Origin: Chara braunii
Taxonomy: Eukaryota; Streptophyta; Charophyceae; Charales; Characeae
Direction of reading: 5' to 3'
Assembly: GCA_003427395.1 (NCBI GenBank)
Contig: BFEA01000824.1
Span: 519,153 to 550,313 of the forward strand
Length of the DNA stretch: 31,161 bases
Position numbers and translations under genes: made by a program. The notes beneath the pieces were generated by a model. That model was not told the DNA's origin. It saw only the letters and a list, made by a program, of their open reading frames with translations, and did no database searches. This document shows, in pieces, positions 20,648 to 28,528 of this stretch. Numbering within the stretch: position 1 is the stretch's first letter; each line of letters opens with the position of its first letter.

Positions 20648-20873
20648 CCCGGTCTCTTACAACCTTCACCTCTGTCCAATTCACTTCTACTAAATCCACT
20701 ACACATTCACTGCGGATCTTTGATCCGCTCCTCTTTCCCTGCAGCAAGTCACCATCTCTATATCACGCTGAGATCATAACCGCTTAGGCAATTCCTGGTT
20801 TCCCTCTCTGCCAACTCGACGAGGAGATAGGTTCCTGGTCTCTTGCATCTTCCTTCCCAGTCCAATTCACTCT

Positions 20874-22383
20874 GCCAGACTCCACTTCTCCCTTATTGAG
20901 GGGTGCCTGATCTGCTTCTCTACTCCTTTCTTACATCCAGCCTCCGCCTTTGAATCCAATTGGTTCTAAACCCGCTTCGCCGCTCCCAGGTTTCCGGATA
21001 ACCGGTGAAACTTATCCTTGCCGTACGGTAATTCAAACACTGTTGTTGAGATTGAGATCACGTACAGACCACCTCTACCTTCTCCTAATTGGAGATTTTT
21101 GCTCGTCCCTCTAGTCATTGGCAAATACGTTGGGCGCTGTCGGTAGGGTTATAATTCTACCGTAGAGGTGATACTTGGAAGATAGCAGCTTTCTCCTTTC
21201 CTTCGTCTCTCCTCCCCGCTTTTTTTCTTACTTGTCGAGTTGGAGCGGGCTCATACGAGTTTCGATATTCTTCTACGTCTATCCTTGGCGAAGGCGTGTG
21301 AACTATAGTTACCTGTGACCAGGCGAGTGGTCTGCCACCTACTGTTTACTACCGTTGTGTTTTGGTGGTTTTACCGTAGCGATGGTGATTCGAGTTACTG
21401 TGGTATCTATGACCGACTTTAGGCAAATTCGATGAGCATTAGGCTTGGGGCAACAATCCATCTCGGTTTTGTGTCCGCCTACTTCCACGCGTCTCCATCC
21501 TTCTTCCCAATAGCCTCGTGTCGAAAAGTGGGTCCTAACCTAGCCTGGCTATGGACTGTTTGAAGAAGACGATACCATGAGGCATAGCCTCCACCCACGA
21601 GAGGGCGGGCATGTCCACTGTCCTGCTTCTCGTCTTGGCGGCGAGATTCGCAGGTAAACAGCGCTGTGCGCGGTGAAAGCTCGTAGCCACGCTGTTACCG
21701 GAGCGCTACCGCTATTCGCCAGCGCTCCCCCTACAACCCCTGAGCCCTCGAGACGGCCGATGACACCCTCTCTCTCTTTTTGGCTGTCTCCTTCTGCCGG
21801 GTTTGTTTTTTTGGGTGCCCAGGGGGGTGAACTGCTTGGGTAAAAAATTTAGTCTTCCAGTATTGGTAGTCTCTGCGGTTTGTTTCTTTGGGCCTTGAAC
21901 TCGTTATGTCTTCACAGGCGCGTAGCATCGAGGCAGACGCCCGGGCCCCGGGTTTTCTCGTTCTTTCGGAAATTCTACACGAATGTTCGGCACAGCGACG
22001 TCCAGGTTCATTCTTAGCGCTCAAGTCGGGCCGCACCCTACGACCTTCCTGTTCGTCTCGCAGCGGTAGCCCGTCGGTAGCAGGTGGGATTACACGCATA
22101 TTTGGAGATTATCGAATGAATCTGGTCCTCTTCAGTCACATATGCATCCTAGAAAGAAAGTGCTAGGTGGTGTGAGTACGGCCATAGAAGTGAGAGGACG
22201 GACGGGAAGGAGGAGAGGCAGCACCGGGGAGGACCGAAGGAGGTTGGGCCTTTGGAGGGCCTGCGGAGCATCCAGGACGACCCCGGTAGTTCATCGGGAC
22301 CGCGTATACTGGTCCTTCATCGTAAAAGAATCGACTCCATTGACGGGCAGGCAGGCGAGCGGGAGAACGAAAGTGGGCGAGGA
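20874..22383. other. No gene recognised (1.5 kb)
   Basis: The left part may be more of the LINE B leader. A perfect GCGGATC/GATCCGC hairpin lies just before this stretch at 20712-20728. Open frames at 21731-22099 (-) and 22163-22567 (-) lack motifs. Confidence 0.4.
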
Positions 22384-22444
22384 GGAGGGAGGAGGAAGGT
22401 GAGAGAGGGAGGAGGAAGGTGAGAGAGGGAGGAGGAAGGTGAGC
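22384..22444 (+). repeat. 20-bp tandem repeat, three copies
   Basis: GAGGGAGGAGGAAGGTGAGA is repeated three times, the last copy ending GAGC. It is purine-rich on the plus strand. Confidence 0.85.
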
Positions 22445-22577
22445 TATGGCGACGAGCAGTCGGGCTCTGTCTCTGTCTCTCGCTCTTGGGAGACGTATGT
22501 CCCGCAGATGGGCAGTGATCAGGGGTGGAGGGGGACTACCCGTGGCGACCGGGGCTCCACCTACCAAACCGGTACGT

Positions 22578-22579
<2 letters not shown>

Positions 22580-22621
<42 letters not shown>

Positions 22622-22676
22622 CNNGTNATANCAGANCTCCGTTCGACTCTGTGTGGAGACGANAGCAGTTACNCTN

Positions 22677-22724
<48 letters not shown>

Positions 22725-22747
22725 NCTCTCTCTCNCTCTCTCTCTCA
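22580..22747 (+). repeat. CT microsatellite with unresolved bases
   Basis: Two CT runs (about 22580-22619 and 22675-22747) flank a short unique stretch. Several N positions show that the assembly was uncertain here, so true length is unknown. Confidence 0.9.
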
Positions 22748-23361
22748 CTNCNCGTNTCCCCTCCCTCACTTTTTNTNCCATTCTCGCCCNNTCTCTTCTT
22801 AGCCGTCTTTCTGTGTTTCTCTCGCCGTTAACTGCTCGCGGTAGCCGCCCTCTACATCTCTCTCCCTGACCTCTCCCTTCCCGCGCCTACGTGTTTTTCG
22901 CTACATGATTGTCCATGGTTATAGCGCCGCTAACCATGGTTAATCATGTTGCTGGGGAAGGGAAGCGTCTCTGTGTATCTCTACTTATGATTACCCCTCA
23001 TTTCCCCCCTTTTCCTAACGCTTACCTTCGCCTCCTCCTCCTCTCCCTCCCCCTCCCCCTCTCTCCTCCCCTCCGCCCGTCTTTGTCCCAAAATTGAGGG
23101 CAGAGACGGAAGGTGGCTTTCGTGCTCTCTTTCCCGCGCGAAAATTTTGCCTGCTTGACAATGGCGTTATCCTTTTCTTCTTTTTTTCGTTCCCCCCCCG
23201 CCGCCCCCTTCCCCCCCAAAAAAAAATAATCCCAGTTTGCTTTGAGACAACGACATCATGTTTGCCAGTGATTTTTTTTTTTGAGGAATCGTTTCTAGTG
23301 ATGATTTCAATCATCATTGTGCCATTTCTTTCCTCCCTTTTTTTTTTTTTCCGGAAGAAAC
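22748..23361. other. No gene recognised; pyrimidine-rich DNA
   Basis: C/T-rich sequence with homopolymer runs at 23196-23227 and 23270-23282. Frames through it are low-complexity. The hairpin-transposon cluster starts at its right end. Confidence 0.5.
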
Positions 23362-23477
23362 ACTACTTTCTTCTGCACCCGAATACAACGTACGGTCATT
23401 ATCACTGTATCTAGACTCAAAGTTGCCCCAAGTACAGCTATAATGACGGTACATTGTATTTGGGTGAAGACTGTAGT
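23362..23477. mobile_element. Hairpin MITE copy 1 (complete, 116 bp)
   Basis: The left arm (ACTAC, TCTTC, ACCCGAATACAACGTACGGTC, ATT) and right arm (AATGACGGTACATTGTATTT, GGGTGAAGACTGTAGT) are inverted copies with a few mismatches. Between them are GTATCTAGACTCAAAGTTGCCCC and AGTACAGCT, where GTA/TAC-type pairing extends the stem to a loop of about 20 bases. Non-coding. Confidence 0.8.
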
Positions 23478-23491
23478 ATTCATTATCCAGG

Positions 23492-23514
23492 GTTCAACTC
23501 TTCACCTGTTGAAC
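23492..23514. repeat. Small 7-bp hairpin
   Basis: GTTCAAC (23492-23498) and GTTGAAC (23508-23514) flank TCTTCACCT, just right of MITE copy 1. Unrelated to the MITE arms. Confidence 0.5.
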
Positions 23515-23562
23515 ATAAAACTGTAATGTGTCAGTCTACTCCTAATTTCTGTGTGTTGTTCC

Positions 23563-23757
23563 TTCGCCCCCTTCTCCCTCTCCTCCCTCTCCTCCCTCTC
23601 CTCCCCTTCCTCCCCCTCCTCCCCGTCCTCCCTCCTCCTCCCTCTCCTCCCTCCTCCTCCCCCTCTTCCCCCTCCTCCCTCTCGTCCCCACTCCTCCCCC
23701 TCTTTCCCCGCCTCCCCCCTCTCCTTTCCCTCCTGCCCTCCTCCCCCTTCTCTCCGC
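23563..23757 (+). repeat. Pyrimidine tract of CTCC/CCTC repeats (about 195 bp)
   Basis: An almost unbroken C/T strand with irregular CTCCTCCC, CTCCCTCT and CTTCCTCC units. Long homopurine-homopyrimidine DNA can form triple-stranded H-DNA. Long frames on both strands are composition artefacts (Pro/Leu/Ser or Glu/Gly/Arg). Confidence 0.85.
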
Positions 23758-23821
23758 GAAAATGACGTCATCAATAAATGGCGCGCAGTGTCAGGTGGGG
23801 AATTAAAAAAGGCCTCACGGG

Positions 23822-23920
23822 CTACCGACTTTCCCCAAATCGTGAAGCGCGGTCATTTAGTTGTATTTGCCGCCAATTTCAGTCTAGATACAGCAGCAGC
23901 GATAATGACCATGCGTTCTT
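23822..23920. mobile_element. Hairpin MITE copy 2 (right end lost in a T-run)
   Basis: The left arm CTACCGACTTTCCCCAAAT..GCGCGGTCATT is followed by GTATTTG, then TTTCAGTCTAGATACAGC, then GATAATGACCATGCGTTCT. The expected outer right arm is replaced by a T-run at about 23919-23931. Its loop is in the opposite orientation to copy 1. Confidence 0.7.
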
Positions 23921-24194
23921 TTTTTTTTTTTCCAAAAACATCCTCTGGGACTGTTATCTGAGATGATACGAGCATCATCAGGTACCATGTCCTTACGGTG
24001 GCTCCTTTCTATTGGTGGGGAGCTGCACCTGCTGGAAAACGAGTCCAGCGTCCCCAAAAATACATTGCATTGAGAGTATGGTCAAAATGATATGGAAGCC
24101 TCGTCAGACCCAGGGGGGTCCGCCAGATGTCACTTGTCAGCCAAGCTCCCTACCCATCTAACTTCAATTGGATCTTAACATCATCTTACCCTTC

Positions 24195-24230
24195 CAATGA
24201 CCATGCGTTCTATTCGGGGGAAGACGGTAA
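24195..24230. mobile_element. Hairpin MITE copy 3 (solo right arm)
   Basis: AATGACCATGCGTTCTATTC followed by GGGGGAAGACGGTAAT is one complete arm without its partner. The preceding CATCATCTTACCC is unlike the family core. Confidence 0.7.
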
Positions 24231-24597
24231 TCCGCGAGGAGTCGTCAATGCATACATGGAGCCGAAAGAAGTAGGGCCAGTTTTTCCCTTTCCTCCCCCC
24301 TCTCCGCGCCCCCGCACGCCCCCCCCCCAACCCGCTTTTAACCGGGAAGCTGTCATTCATTTTGCCCCGGCCGGGCAAGTGGACCCGGGCCACTCTGGTA
24401 GCCTAGAGCTGAACGCTTAAAAAAAAAAACAAAAAAAAAAAAAACGTTGGCAAGGTAAACATTTTTTACGTATATTTTTGGGAAAATAAACATTATTATA
24501 ACAGACGCATGAAGTGGGGGAAAAAAAAGAAAAGCCCCGAAGCTCGATTGCTCAATCACTGTCACAACCCATGGCAGTCGATATTTCGGTCCCGAGC
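24231..24597. other. No gene recognised between MITE copies
   Basis: C-rich stretch (24290-24330) and A-runs (24419-24443). No motif seen. Confidence 0.5.
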
Positions 24598-24699
24598 TAC
24601 CGTCTTCCCCCGAACATAACGCACCCTGAAAAGGAACGTATACAAGGGCTGTTTCCGGCCAGATACAGTCAGAATGAGGGTGCGTTGTGTTCGGGGGAT
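24598..24699. mobile_element. Hairpin MITE copy 4 (diverged)
   Basis: The left arm TACCGTCTTCCCCCGAACAT..GCACCCT pairs with AGGGTGCGTTGTGTTCGGGG at 24677-24697. Of the core only CCAGATACAGTCAGAATGA remains. The arms differ from the other copies in parallel (GCACCCT/AGGGTGC in place of GTACGGT/ACCGTAC), so pairing is kept. Confidence 0.75.
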
Positions 24700-24913
24700 C
24701 AATGATCGTTACTCATTCTGTCCGTATTATTGTATATCATCCTCCCTATCGAAAAGTATCATTATCTGATAGGTACGGGAAATGGATGAGGATCTATCGA
24801 TCTATCTTATGTCTGTCTTTTTTCTTTTTTTTTTCCTTTTCTTATCTGTTTACCGTATCTATCGAACGATCCATTAATCTGACGGATGAGGATCTATCGA
24901 CGTATACATTATT
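24700..24913. repeat. Simple-repeat stretch with GGATGAGGATCTATCGA twice
   Basis: GGATGAGGATCTATCGA occurs at about 24785 and 24885. Between them are TCTAT/CTATC runs and a T-rich tract. Tetranucleotide-like CATC/TATC sequence continues at 25020-25160. Confidence 0.6.
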
Positions 24914-25018
24914 ACTACCGTCTTCACCCGAGTAGAACGCCCGGTAATTATGGCCGTATCTGGACTGAAAAATGCATCAAATACAGCTAGAATGACCGGG
25001 CGTAGTGAAGACGGTAGT
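24914..25018. mobile_element. Hairpin MITE copy 5 (complete, 105 bp)
   Basis: ACTACCGTCTTCACCCG and AACGCCCGGT pair with ACCGGGCG and GTGAAGACGGTAGT. The centre is TATCTGGACTGAAAAATGCA followed by TCAAATACAGCTAGAATGA. Again the inner arm sequence (CGCCCGGT/ACCGGGCG) differs from other copies on both sides. Confidence 0.85.
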
Positions 25019-25310
25019 ATGTTGTCTATTACTATAATAATCTATTTATATCTTATCCATCTGTCCGTTCATCCACCCATTGCATCCAACCATTTATTTA
25101 CCCATCTATTCATTTATTTTATCCATCCCGTTATCCGTTTGTCCAATCATTCATTCGTCCATGTACATCTGCCACGTGGCTTCGGACATTGCTGACGTCA
25201 GTCCGGGCATGTCAGATTTACACATCACGTAGGCCATACTCACACTGGAAGAATCGCCACCTTCGAAATTAAAGAACGAGGACAGAGATGAAGGGTGTAT
25301 GGAAGACACA
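25019..25310. other. No gene recognised between MITE copies 5 and 6
   Basis: Irregular CATC, CATTTA and ATCC repeats to about 25160, then unique sequence without a domain. Confidence 0.5.
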
Positions 25311-25447
25311 GTACAGTCTCCATCCCAATACAACGTACAGTCGTTATCGCTGCATCTAGACTGAAAGTTACCCCAAATACAGCTATTAAATGGAAGGGAA
25401 AAAAAAAAAAAAGAGACCGTACGTTCTATTTGGGGAAAGACGGTAGT
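25311..25447. mobile_element. Hairpin MITE copy 6 (with A-rich insertion in one arm)
   Basis: TACAGTCTCCATCCCAATAC, then AACGTACAGTCGTTATCGCT, GCATCTAGACTGAAAGTTAC and CCCAAATACAGCTATT, ends in GACCGTACGTTCTATTTGGG and GAAAGACGGTAGT. An insertion of about 25 bases, mostly A, splits the right arm at 25389-25412. Confidence 0.75.
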
Positions 25448-25680
25448 CATGGCTGATGTGTAAGGGGATAGTTTGACAAGTGGCTGCTGACACGTGGGTG
25501 GCTCTCTTCCCCGCCCTTCCCGGGTTTTGGGAGGGGAAGAAGGGGGTGTTTGTGTTTGGGGGTGTCTTTGGGTGGGGGGTGTTTTTGGAGGCGTGGTGAA
25601 TCTCTTGGGATCAGTTGTGTCCGACCGTCTCGCCCCGGTCTCCCCTCCCCTCCTCCCCCCCCCCCAAAAAAAAAAAAAAA
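25448..25680. other. G/T-rich stretch between MITE copies, ending in C and A runs
   Basis: GGGTGTTTGTGTTTGGG-type sequence, then a C-run and an A-run directly before copy 7. No gene seen. Confidence 0.5.
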
Positions 25681-25781
25681 ACCCAAATAGAACGGAGGGT
25701 TGTTATAGCTGTTTCTAGGGCAACTTTCAGTCTAGATGCAGCGATCATGACCGTACGTTCTATTCGGTGGAAGGCTGTAGT
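25681..25781. mobile_element. Hairpin MITE copy 7 (inverted loop orientation)
   Basis: The left arm ACCCAAATAGAACG..TTGTTATAGCTG is followed by TTTCTAGGGCAACTTTCAGT, CTAGATGCAGCGATCATGAC and CGTACGTTCTATTCGGTGGA, then AGGCTGTAGT. The loop is reversed relative to copies 1, 5 and 6. The outermost left arm is cut by the A-run at 25666-25680. Confidence 0.8.
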
Positions 25782-25987
25782 ACACCTGGCTGAACTAAAG
25801 CCCCGTTAAAAAAGACAGCAGACAAAATCGAAACAAGTAAAAAGCCCCCGAAGAAGCGAAAAAGGCTCGGATGTGCAGAGAATGGGGAGCGTGGAATAAG
25901 GAACTCTGTAAGGATGTCAAAAAAAAAAAAAAAAAAAAAAAGGTGTAACATGTGACAATTTAGAAAATTATATAGTAAAAAATTATC

Positions 25988-26100
25988 GGCCCCGTCATTC
26001 GGGTTGGGACATCCGTTAAAATTGGAACGACACAGAAAAGGGTAAATTAGCAAATGGCCCCTGCGCAAGGATGACAGGAATAAATCAAGAAATGATCCCC
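25988..26100 (+). ncRNA. U6 snRNA-like sequence 1 (probable pseudogene)
   Basis: U6 is the catalytic RNA of the spliceosome. GACATCCGTTAAAATTGGAA, CGACACAGAAAAG, ATGGCCCCTGCGCAAGGATG, ACA and AAATCAAGAAATGATCC follow plant-type U6 closely and in order. The 5' stem is preserved loosely as CCC/GGG around 25991-26003. The ACAGAGA box reads ACAGAAA. Relative to normal U6 there are extra bases, GGTAA before ATTAGC and AA after it. A TATA-like TTATATAG lies at 25968-25975, somewhat close to the start for a pol III U6 promoter. There is no T-run terminator at the 3' end. The altered box and missing terminator point to a pseudogene or a U6-derived repeat. Confidence 0.75.
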
Positions 26101-26454
26101 AAAGAAGAAGAAGAAGAAGGGAAGGAAAAAATAAATGAAATTGCTCGGTCTTTGTGTGAGCCGGGCCCCCAACCGCGCCCCCCTAACCCTGCACCCTAAA
26201 CCACGACGGCAAGGGGCAAACATGCAATACCTCTCCAAGGAGAGGGGTAACCTCCCATGACCAGGAGAGGTATATATAGCTATATGCTTTCAAGGGTCCC
26301 GTGTATAGCCTTAGGAGTAGTGGGTGGTAGGTAGGTAGGCAGGTTTTTGGAGGTGAATTTGAGAGATTAAAGACAGAGAGAATTATATAATATATAGTTA
26401 AAAATAAAAATAAAATTTGTATTAGTAATTAGTAGTGAATATAGTGAAGGCAGA
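26101..26454. other. No gene; competing small hairpins and TATATATAG
   Basis: CCTCTCC (26230-26236) can pair either with GGAGAGG at 26239-26245 or, as ATACCTCTCC, with GGAGAGGTAT at 26264-26273, which is followed by TATATAG. This could be a promoter-proximal structure, but no transcript start or downstream gene is recognisable. Confidence 0.35.
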
Positions 26455-26601
26455 GGGCCTCGCTCCACTACACAACACTCTATTATGTATCTGGAGCTCT
26501 TAATCGTCCCGATACATTCAAAATGTTGCTCTCCTCCCAATTCACCTAGTCCAGAAAGGCGTCCAAATGCATGTGGAAGGTTGAGTAGTGGAGCGAGACC
26601 C
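26455..26601. mobile_element. Small element with 22-bp terminal inverted repeats (147 bp)
   Basis: GGGCCTCGCTCCACTACACA (26455 onward, then AC) pairs with GTTGAGTAGTGGAGCGAGAC (26580 onward, then CC), with two mismatches in 22. The interior is non-coding. It is unlike the TTAA family and the MITE cluster. No certain target duplication. Confidence 0.7.
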
Positions 26602-26870
26602 GTACTCTTTACCCCGTCACTAATGGTGCGGACGATCGGAGGCTCCAAGGGTTCGATCTTACGCCGATGAAAGTCGTTGGTAAACTCATCGCAGTGTCAG
26701 AAGAGTAATTTCTGACCTTATTAATTTACTGGGGAAAAAAAAAAGACTGACACGGAAAAAAAAATTCTTCAAAAAAATAAATAAAATAAATTCTCGAAGT
26801 AGCTGGCAAGAATGAAAAATTNCCCCCCCCCCCCCCCCAAAAAAAAAAAAAAGAATGAAAAGTTGCAGTG
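26602..26870. other. No gene; A/T- and homopolymer-rich
   Basis: Contains A-runs and a C-run followed by an A-run at 26823-26852 with one N. Nothing recognisable before the second U6-like sequence. Confidence 0.5.
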
Positions 26871-26988
26871 GTCCTCCGGAGGAACGTCTATAAAAAATGG
26901 AAGGATACGGAGAAGAAGGGTAAATTGGCAAATTGCCCCTGCTCAAGGATGGATGCCACGCGTAAATCGAGGAACGGTCCAAATTTTT
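26871..26988 (+). ncRNA. U6 snRNA-like sequence 2, with T5 terminator
   Basis: GTCCTCCGGAGGAACGTC gives a strong 5' stem-loop as in U6. It is followed by AAAATGGAAGGATACGGAGA, TTGGC, CCCCTGCTCAAGGATG and CACGCGTAAATCGAGGAACG, then GTCCAAATTTTT. The ACAGAGA box reads ACGGAGA. It carries the same extra GGTAA and AA around ATTGGC as sequence 1, plus extra bases after GAAG and GGATG. It ends in five T, a usable pol III terminator. A TATA box at the normal distance is not visible: a C-run and A-run lie there. It is probably a pseudogene or a member of a U6-derived family. Confidence 0.75.
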
Positions 26989-27246
26989 AAAGAAAAGAAA
27001 GTTGCGATGCACGTGACAAAGAAAACAAATTCTTTCCCAAAAAGGGAGAAAAAACGTTTTTTTTTAATATTTTTGTTGTCGTCAACTTGTCGTTGTGAGG
27101 TTGTTTTTTTTTTTTTGTTGTTTTGTAGTTGATATATGCATGACGTCTGAATGAGGTCCGTCCCTCGAACTCCGCTTGCTATATGAGCTGCGGCCGACGC
27201 GAAGACCCTGGCCACACCACTGTCCGAAAGGGAGGAGTATCAAGTG

Positions 27247-27514
27247 CATGTTCCCGCAGAGAGTGGCAAGATGCATCCGTTACTATTCATAGTGACGGAT
27301 GCATCTCGCCACTTTCTGACGATTATGCAGGCGTACTTTTCTGGTTGGGACGTTGGTGTGGCGAGGCCCTAATTCTTCTGAACCCAATTCCGAACCCAAT
27401 TCATGTTCCCGCAGCGAGTGGCGAGATGCATCCGTTACTTTTCATACTAACGGATGCAGCTTTCCACTTTCACTCGTACTTTTGTGGTTGGGACGTTGGT
27501 GTGGAGATGCCCCA
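27247..27514 (+). repeat. Tandem duplication of about 155 bp with a long hairpin in each unit
   Basis: Units begin CATGTTCCCGCAG at 27247 and 27402 and share GGTTGGGACGTTGGTGTGG. Unit 1 has arms GTGGCAAGATGCATCCGTTA plus CTAT (27263-27286) and ATAGTGACGGATGCATCTCG plus CCAC (27289-27312), 22 of 24 positions complementary. Unit 2 has arms 27418-27437 and 27448-27467, 17 of 20 complementary. Each unit ends in AATTCCGAACCC repeats. The open frames through here are caused by the repeats. Confidence 0.8.
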
Positions 27515-27650
27515 ATTCCGAACCCAATTCCGAACCCAATTCAAATTCCGAACCTAATGCCGAACCTAATTCCGAACCGAATTCTGAACCGAATGCCAGT
27601 TTCGAACCAAATTCCAATTTCGAACCCAATTTCGGACCCAATTCCGAACT
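27515..27650 (+). repeat. 12-bp minisatellite (AATTCCGAACCC)
   Basis: About ten variants of AATTCCGAACCC, with AATGCCGAACCT and AATTTCGAACCC types. The same unit appears in the tail of the first 155-bp unit at 27371-27401. Because 12 is a multiple of three, all frames stay open and give NSEP-like or FRTQ-like peptides. I do not regard these as genes. Confidence 0.85.
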
Positions 27651-27897
27651 AATTAGAAATCAATTCCCTGCCGGGCATTTTAAATGCCCCAGCAAAAAAA
27701 CAAGTCCCGTTCGTATATCTTCTGGGAAATTCTACGAAGAAGGGTGGTAGTTCCTCCCTGTGTTACCAACCGGGCCGCGGACCGGCCGGGCAAGGACCAG
27801 GACCAGGGAAGGTTCGTGTTAAAAAAAAAAAAAGGGGTCCAAATAATCTGATAATCTGGAAAAACAAACTATGCTGACATGAACTGAACGTCTTCTT

Positions 27898-27898
<1 letters not shown>
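27651..27898. other. No gene recognised
   Basis: Short unique stretch with CCGGGC-type words and an A-run at 27821-27833. It ends at the tail of LINE copy C. Confidence 0.4.
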
Positions 27899-27929
<31 letters not shown>

Positions 27930-28172
27930 CCAATCATTCCTTCATTATAATTAATAGTCGAGGGCGGGGACTTCACAATTCAACCCGGAGTACTGACAGC
28001 ATCAGCCAGCTTAGCTGACAGGCTTTCTGCCTGCCCAAGTCCGTACTGCTGACTCCCGGTCCCCTACAGCTGTCGCCTTTTATCCTTAACTTATATCCTG
28101 ATCACCTTTCTTTGAAAATACTTACCTGAAATCGTAAACTGATTTAGATGCAATGAACTTGGGATATTTGAG

Positions 28173-28340
28173 AAAGTGAGTGGGGATCTGATCAAATGCA
28201 GCTGCTACCCATTTCACAAACCCACCATAGCCCGACTACAGAGGGCCAGGTTGGTCAAAGTGAGTGGGGATCTGATCAAATGCAGCTGCCACCCATTACA
28301 CAAACCCACCATAGCCTGACTACAGAGGGCCAGGTTGGTC
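28173..28340 (+). repeat. 84-bp tandem duplication in the LINE C 3' region
   Basis: The units at 28173-28256 and 28257-28340 both start AAAGTGAGTGGGGATCTGAT or close to it and end GGGCCAGGTTGGTC. They differ at only a few positions, so the duplication is recent relative to the LINE. Confidence 0.9.
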
Positions 28341-28528
28341 CACATCCGGGACTAATGCGGCCCGGAGGACCAGGTTGGTCCGGTCCTACCGACAGTCCAT
28401 CGAACGGCCGACAGTGGCCTTGCTCAACCGAGTGCCGTGGTTGGAAGCTCAGTACCGCTCCATCCCTACGCTATCTGAACACTATCCACCGTTCGCCCAC
28501 TTAGAACCCTACTAACTGCATGTCCCCT

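Larger units (their letters stand above)
19740..20873 (-). promoter_or_regulatory. Two tandem leader units at the 5' side of LINE B
   Basis: The words CTCTGCCA, TCGAC, GGAGATAGGT, C(C/T)GGTCTCTT and GTCCAATTCACT occur in the same order in two units. One spans 19740-19786 and continues at 20648-20690 after an insertion. The other spans 20794-20873. Without the insertion the units are about 188 bases apart. Tandem 5' monomers acting as promoters are known from mouse L1, so a promoter role here is inferred. Further diverged words (CACCTCTACCTTCTCC at about 21080) hint at a third unit. Confidence 0.55.

Noticed and set aside
23502-23774. Glu/Gly/Arg-rich frame opposite the pyrimidine tract
   Set aside because: Simple consequence of CTCC repeats; the opposite strand is equally open.
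27454-27750. NSEP-repeat protein frame
   Set aside because: A 12-base minisatellite keeps all frames open. Variation does not favour silent changes in any frame that I can see.
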